From: a virus
Strand: one strand, 5' to 3'
Virus record (IMG/VR): IMGVR_UViG_3300032360_000004
Location: 1 to 61,310 of that record
Length of the DNA: 61,310 nt
Shown here in pieces: positions 58,099-61,310 of this stretch. Under the pieces are notes generated by a model, which saw nothing but the letters and a program-made list of their open reading frames with translations, did not search any database and was not told the origin of the DNA. Numbering within the stretch: position 1 is the first letter of the stretch; every line of letters begins with the position of its first letter. The position numbers and the translations under genes are program-made.

Positions 58099-58652
58099 TG
58101 ATTTTACCTACAGCAGTACGCAGCAAACGCAATTTCGTAGAGCGGTACCAGCGGGGTGAGTTCGGAAACCGCAGCCCTACCTGGAATGACCTAACGGAAT
58201 GCCTAGCTAGCGGGTACACGGGATTGGTACATATCCGTAACCGGGTACGTGGTGGGGCTACATGGTATGACGTGCCTCACGGGGGGCTACAAGATGCGTG
58301 GAAGCACGCTGTTGATAAGTGCGGCAAGATCCACCTATACATAAGTGCAATGGCCCCAACGGACCGCACCGTGCTCCAGGGAGAAGTACAGCAGGGCTAC
58401 CACGGGCTGGATCTATATTACACCACCGTAGCTCAACCCATGCGGCAGGCACTAGCCACCAGCAGCAGGCAGGTACGTGGTATAATGGCTAGTTGGCTAC
58501 TGCGGTACCACCTGTGTCCTAATAGCCATGACTGGCTGTTGTACCTGCTGGACGCCTACCCCAATCACGTGGTGGAGTTTAGTGCGTACGAAAGACCATG
58601 GGGAACAGTACCGGGGCACAACACAGTCTTCTGGGAAGTCCGTCAATACTAA
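58098..58652 (+). CDS. Conserved hypothetical protein in the modification cluster
   Basis: The 184-residue protein overlaps the hydroxymethylase stop (TAATG). FGNRSPTWNDLTECLASGYT near residues 22-41, GLVHIRNRVRGGATWYDVPH, YISAMAPTDRTVLQGEVQQG and CPNSHDWLLYLLDAYPNHVV look conserved and enzyme-like, with several Arg and His. I do not know a function. Its coupling with the hydroxymethylase suggests a role in the nucleotide or base-modification pathway, perhaps with the AGPT-type proteins. Confidence 0.65.
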   Translation: MILPTAVRSKRNFVERYQRGEFGNRSPTWNDLTECLASGYTGLVHIRNRVRGGATWYDVPHGGLQDAWKHAVDKCGKIHLYISAMAPTDRTVLQGEVQQGYHGLDLYYTTVAQPMRQALATSSRQVRGIMASWLLRYHLCPNSHDWLLYLLDAYPNHVVEFSAYERPWGTVPGHNTVFWEVRQY

Positions 58653-58669
58653 TAGAGGGAGCAAGCACT

Positions 58670-59167
58670 ATGGACCCAACACAATACCAACAACTGGCAG
58701 CACGCACTGAGTGTGACCAGGAAGCAGCCCGACAACGTGTAGCAACCGACAATATGTTACGCACCACCCGGCTGCTGCACGCCTGCTTAGGATTGTCTGG
58801 AGAGGTAGGTGAGTTGTCTGCTGCTGCCGAACGCTGGGTGTACTACGGGCACGACCTGGATGCAGGTAATGTAAAGGAGGAGGTAGGTGATTGCCTGTGG
58901 TACCTAGCCCTAGCCTGTAACGCCCTAGGCTTGGACATGGCACAGGTGATGGAAGCTAACATAGCTAAGCTGCGTCAGCGGTACCCTTCTAAGTATAGTG
59001 ACGACCAAGCCCTGGAAGTTAACCGTGACCGGGCAGCAGAACGCAGCATAGTGGAAGGTGTCCCCGACAGTGACCAAAACCCCATGGTACAAAATGGCCA
59101 AGGCTGGGCCGAGCCACCTTGGGGATTTAATGCCCACCGATTAGATAACGATAACTGTGATGCTTAG
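58670..59167 (+). CDS. MazG-like nucleotide pyrophosphohydrolase
   Basis: The 165-residue protein starts at ATG 58670 after GGGAGCAAGC. GLSGEVGELSAAAERWVYYG near residues 43-62 and KEEVGDCLWYLALACNALG near 71-89 supply the E-x2-E and E-x2-D helices of the MazG family; the C-terminal part (ANIAKLRQRYPSKYSDDQA) also matches. It hydrolyses nucleoside triphosphates to monophosphates. In a base-modifying phage such an enzyme could remove unmodified dTTP or dUTP. Confidence 0.88.
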   Translation: MDPTQYQQLAARTECDQEAARQRVATDNMLRTTRLLHACLGLSGEVGELSAAAERWVYYGHDLDAGNVKEEVGDCLWYLALACNALGLDMAQVMEANIAKLRQRYPSKYSDDQALEVNRDRAAERSIVEGVPDSDQNPMVQNGQGWAEPPWGFNAHRLDNDNCDA

Positions 59168-59203
59168 TTTTATATACACCTATAGGGAAGGAGACCTGTA
59201 CTT

Positions 59204-60103
59204 GTGCCTGTTAAAGATGATAAACCCCCCGAGAAGCTCAGACCGTTTATATTCCACGGGGTGGACCTGTCCTGGTCTTCAGGAGATAACAACGCCATGG
59301 CAGACTGTCCCCTATGTGGCCGGGAGGGCCGGTTCGGGGTGAAGATAGAGACCGGCGAATATAACTGTTTCAAGTGTGGGGAGACTGGTAACGCGACTGT
59401 GTTTCTGCGTTGGTTGTGGGACACCAGCACACAGGCAACCACTACGGAGCAGTACCGGCAGTTAGCTACTGACCGGGGTTTGTTAATGCCTGACTGCCTG
59501 ATCCACTGGGGCATCTGTGTGAGTGCTATTACAGGGGACTGGCTGGTACCCGGTTACAACTCCAAGGGTAACCTGTGCCAGCTATACAGGTACCTGCACA
59601 CGGCCAAGGGGGCACGCCTGCTGCCCACGCCCACCATGGGGCACCAGCTACACGGTGGGAACCTATATAACGGGAAGAAGCCGCTGGTGTATATATGTGA
59701 GGGACCTTGGGACGCCATAGCCCTGTGGGAAATGCTGAGCATGGCCCGGTATAAGGAGGAGGATGAACGGCTGGCTCCAACGGCTAACATCAGCAACAGC
59801 CTGCTGGCACAGGCTAACGTGGTAGCGGTGCCGGGCTGCACTACTTTCGCCAAGGCATGGCTACCCCTGTTTGCTGGCAAGGTGGTGGTGTTGATGTATG
59901 ACAACGACCACCCCCGCACTCATCCGTCCACTGGTAAGACTGTAGCCCCGGCAGGCTATGCTGCCATGCAACGGGTAACCCGGTTGCTAATGTCAGCCCA
60001 TAAGCCACCCCAGGAAATTAACTATCTATGTTGGGGTGAGGATGGAGGCTACGACCCCAACCTACCCAGCGGTACAGACGTAAGGGATATGCTAGATGCC
60101 TAG
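59204..60103 (+). CDS. DNA primase (CHC2 zinc finger plus Toprim)
   Basis: The 299-residue protein uses GTG 59204 with AAGGAG upstream. CPLCGREGRFGVKIETGEYN and CFKCGETGNATVFLRW (residues about 35-71) form the zinc-binding domain. VYICEGPWDAIALWEML near 165-181 and KVVVLMYDNDHPRTH near 225-239 are Toprim Glu and DxD motifs. It makes RNA primers. It overlaps the following ATPase gene by 8 nt, so primase and ATPase/helicase probably act together. Confidence 0.92.
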   Translation: MPVKDDKPPEKLRPFIFHGVDLSWSSGDNNAMADCPLCGREGRFGVKIETGEYNCFKCGETGNATVFLRWLWDTSTQATTTEQYRQLATDRGLLMPDCLIHWGICVSAITGDWLVPGYNSKGNLCQLYRYLHTAKGARLLPTPTMGHQLHGGNLYNGKKPLVYICEGPWDAIALWEMLSMARYKEEDERLAPTANISNSLLAQANVVAVPGCTTFAKAWLPLFAGKVVVLMYDNDHPRTHPSTGKTVAPAGYAAMQRVTRLLMSAHKPPQEINYLCWGEDGGYDPNLPSGTDVRDMLDA

Positions 60104-61310
60104 ACCACCAATAACCAACGACACAACCACTAACGTCATAGACCGTATACGCAACCTGGAAGCCCTGTTGGATCTGACTAAGGGGGTGCCCAAATCCTGG
60201 AAGACGGCTAAGGCCAGCAGCAACGGGCAAGCTACTGACGACGATGATACTTCAGTGGACCTAACCGGGGGTGACATGGACTCCCTGCCCTGCACCAGCT
60301 ATAAGGTGCTAATTAATGCGTGGCGTAGGGCACTGCGTTGGACTGATGGACTGGACCGTGCTCTAAGTGTTATGCTGGCCAGCATCACCAGCACGAAAAG
60401 TGTTGGCGACCAGCTATGGATAAAGATCATAGGTCCAGCCGCTTGTGGTAAGAGCACCCTGTGTGAAGCTGTTAGCGTCAATAAGGATTACGTGTTGGCC
60501 AAGAGCACCATCCGGGGCTTTCATAGTGGGTGGCGGGAAACCGGTGAGGACAGTGAGGATAATAGCCTAGTGGCCATGGTGGCAGGCAAGACGTTAGTAA
60601 CTAAGGACGGGGACACGCTGCTGCAAAGCCCCAACCTAAGCCAGATACTAGCCGAGGCCCGTGACCTGTACGACAGCACCAGCCGTACCCATTACCGTAA
60701 CACTATGAGCAAGGACTATAGCGGTATCCGCATGACGTGGCTGCTATGCGGCACCAGTAGTCTACGCAGCATAGACGAGAGTGAACTGGGTGAGCGGTTC
60801 TTGGACTGCGTAATCATGGACGGCATAGATGATGACCTGGAAGACGAGGTGCTGTGGCGGGTGGCTAACCGGGCTGACCGTAACCTAGCTATAGAGGCGG
60901 ACGGTGGGCCTGAAACTCACTACGAGCCTGAACTGGCTACAGCTATGAGGTTAACCGGGGGATATGTAACCTACCTGAGGACCAACGCTAAGACCCTACT
61001 GGGTACCATTACCAGTCCCACGTGGGTACTAAGACGGTGTACCCAGCTTGGTAAGTTTGTGGCTTTCATGCGAGCACGCCCCAGCCTCCGCCAGGAGGAG
61101 ACGGCCGAGCGTGAGTTCGCCGCCCGGTTAGTGAGCCAACATATACGGCTGGCCAAGTGCCTAGCTGCTGTGATGAACCGTAGTGAGGTGGACCGTAGTG
61201 TCATGGACCGGGTGACTAAGGTGTGCCTGGATACTGCCCGTGGTCAAACCATGATGATAGCCCAGCAACTACACGCAGCAGGTACCACCAAGGGGGCTGC
61301 CCTGCGAGCT
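60096..61310 (+). CDS. AAA-type replication ATPase/helicase, N-terminal part (continues at 1-308)
   Basis: The gene starts at ATG 60096 inside the primase end and runs off the right edge; it continues at position 3 after the terminal repeat to a stop at 306-308. Walker A IIGPAACGKST is at residues 111-121. KTLVTKDGDTLLQ near 166-178 may be Walker B. MTWLLCGTSSLRSIDESELG near 223-242 holds a sensor and Arg-finger-like residues. It resembles phage helicases paired with primases. The C terminus is a winged helix. Window part about 405 residues of about 464. Confidence 0.85.
   Translation, partial: MPRPPITNDTTTNVIDRIRNLEALLDLTKGVPKSWKTAKASSNGQATDDDDTSVDLTGGDMDSLPCTSYKVLINAWRRALRWTDGLDRALSVMLASITSTKSVGDQLWIKIIGPAACGKSTLCEAVSVNKDYVLAKSTIRGFHSGWRETGEDSEDNSLVAMVAGKTLVTKDGDTLLQSPNLSQILAEARDLYDSTSRTHYRNTMSKDYSGIRMTWLLCGTSSLRSIDESELGERFLDCVIMDGIDDDLEDEVLWRVANRADRNLAIEADGGPETHYEPELATAMRLTGGYVTYLRTNAKTLLGTITSPTWVLRRCTQLGKFVAFMRARPSLRQEETAEREFAARLVSQHIRLAKCLAAVMNRSEVDRSVMDRVTKVCLDTARGQTMMIAQQLHAAGTTKGAALRA
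61185..61310 (+). repeat. Terminal direct repeat (identical to 3-128)
   Basis: The last 126 bases are the same as bases 3-128. One base earlier the two copies differ (T at 61184, C at 2), a synonymous change in a Ser codon. This is what a circular or circularly permuted genome looks like after assembly. Confidence 0.95.

Noticed and set aside
1-61310. CRISPR array, insertion sequence or rRNA
   Set aside because: No regularly spaced direct repeats, transposase or rRNA-like sequence was seen; the Thr-linker repeats at 25.8-27.4 kb are coding.

Overview
This window looks like the complete genome of a tailed, siphovirus-type double-stranded DNA phage, or a metagenomic consensus of one. Bases 3-128 are repeated exactly at 61185-61310, so the sequence closes into a circle of about 61,182 bp. 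The gene cut by the window end (60096-61310) continues in frame at 1-308. The replicon encodes its own terminase, portal, capsid, neck, tail tube, tape measure, replication and recombination proteins. I see no integrase, so a lytic or non-integrating lifestyle is more likely than classical lysogeny. The host cannot be fixed from sequence. Strong Shine-Dalgarno sites argue for a bacterium that uses them. CsrA, the histone-H1-like protein, the collagen-like secreted protease and the Cys/Thr-rich adhesin are compatible with groups such as Planctomycetes, but that is only a guess.

Layout. (1) 305-2744, plus strand: sulfotransferase-like protein, a protein resembling the thymine-hypermodification transferase family AGPT-Pplase (clade 3), and an arginase/agmatinase-family protein. 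These end the early/replication operon after circularisation. (2) 3164-25365, plus strand: packaging, head, neck and tail genes in standard order. They include a clear programmed -1 frameshift in the tail-assembly chaperones and a probable lysis block (16701-18759) with a secreted trypsin-like protease carrying a collagen stretch. (3) 25375-36508, plus strand: a 729-residue mucin-like Thr/Pro/Cys-rich protein followed directly by ten translationally coupled glycan genes (glycosyltransferases, acetyltransferase, methyltransferases, sugar-nucleotide epimerase/dehydratase, DegT aminotransferase). (4) 36787-45678, minus strand: XRE regulator, SF1 helicase, excisionase-like HTH, a GHKL-ATPase fused to a metallopeptidase-like domain, many small unknown proteins and a ParB/DGQHR-like protein. 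(5) 45885-61310 (then 1-308), plus strand: RuvC-like resolvase, family-4 uracil-DNA glycosylase, PD-(D/E)XK nuclease, RecA-like ATPase, CsrA, acidic ssDNA-binding-like protein, tRNA-Met(CAU), HNH protein, family A DNA polymerase, two tandem 5-hmdU-kinase-helical/AGPT-Pplase-type proteins, a P-loop kinase, a deoxyribosyltransferase-like protein, a thymidylate-synthase-type nucleotide hydroxymethylase, MazG-like pyrophosphohydrolase, primase and an AAA ATPase. A histone-H1-like gene sits inverted inside this operon.

The most exciting reading is a thymine-hypermodification system. A dUMP-hydroxymethylase-type enzyme would make hydroxymethyl-dUMP. A DNA kinase and AGPT-Pplase-type proteins would activate and substitute the base in DNA. 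The ureohydrolase could supply a polyamine or ornithine, and the sulfotransferase may add a further decoration. A second notable system is a mucin-like adhesin with an adjacent glycosylation locus, whose first enzyme has polypeptide-GalNAc-transferase-like motifs. A recurring extended ribosome-binding motif (GGAGCAAGC) precedes at least eleven starts, and the phage carries its own CsrA.
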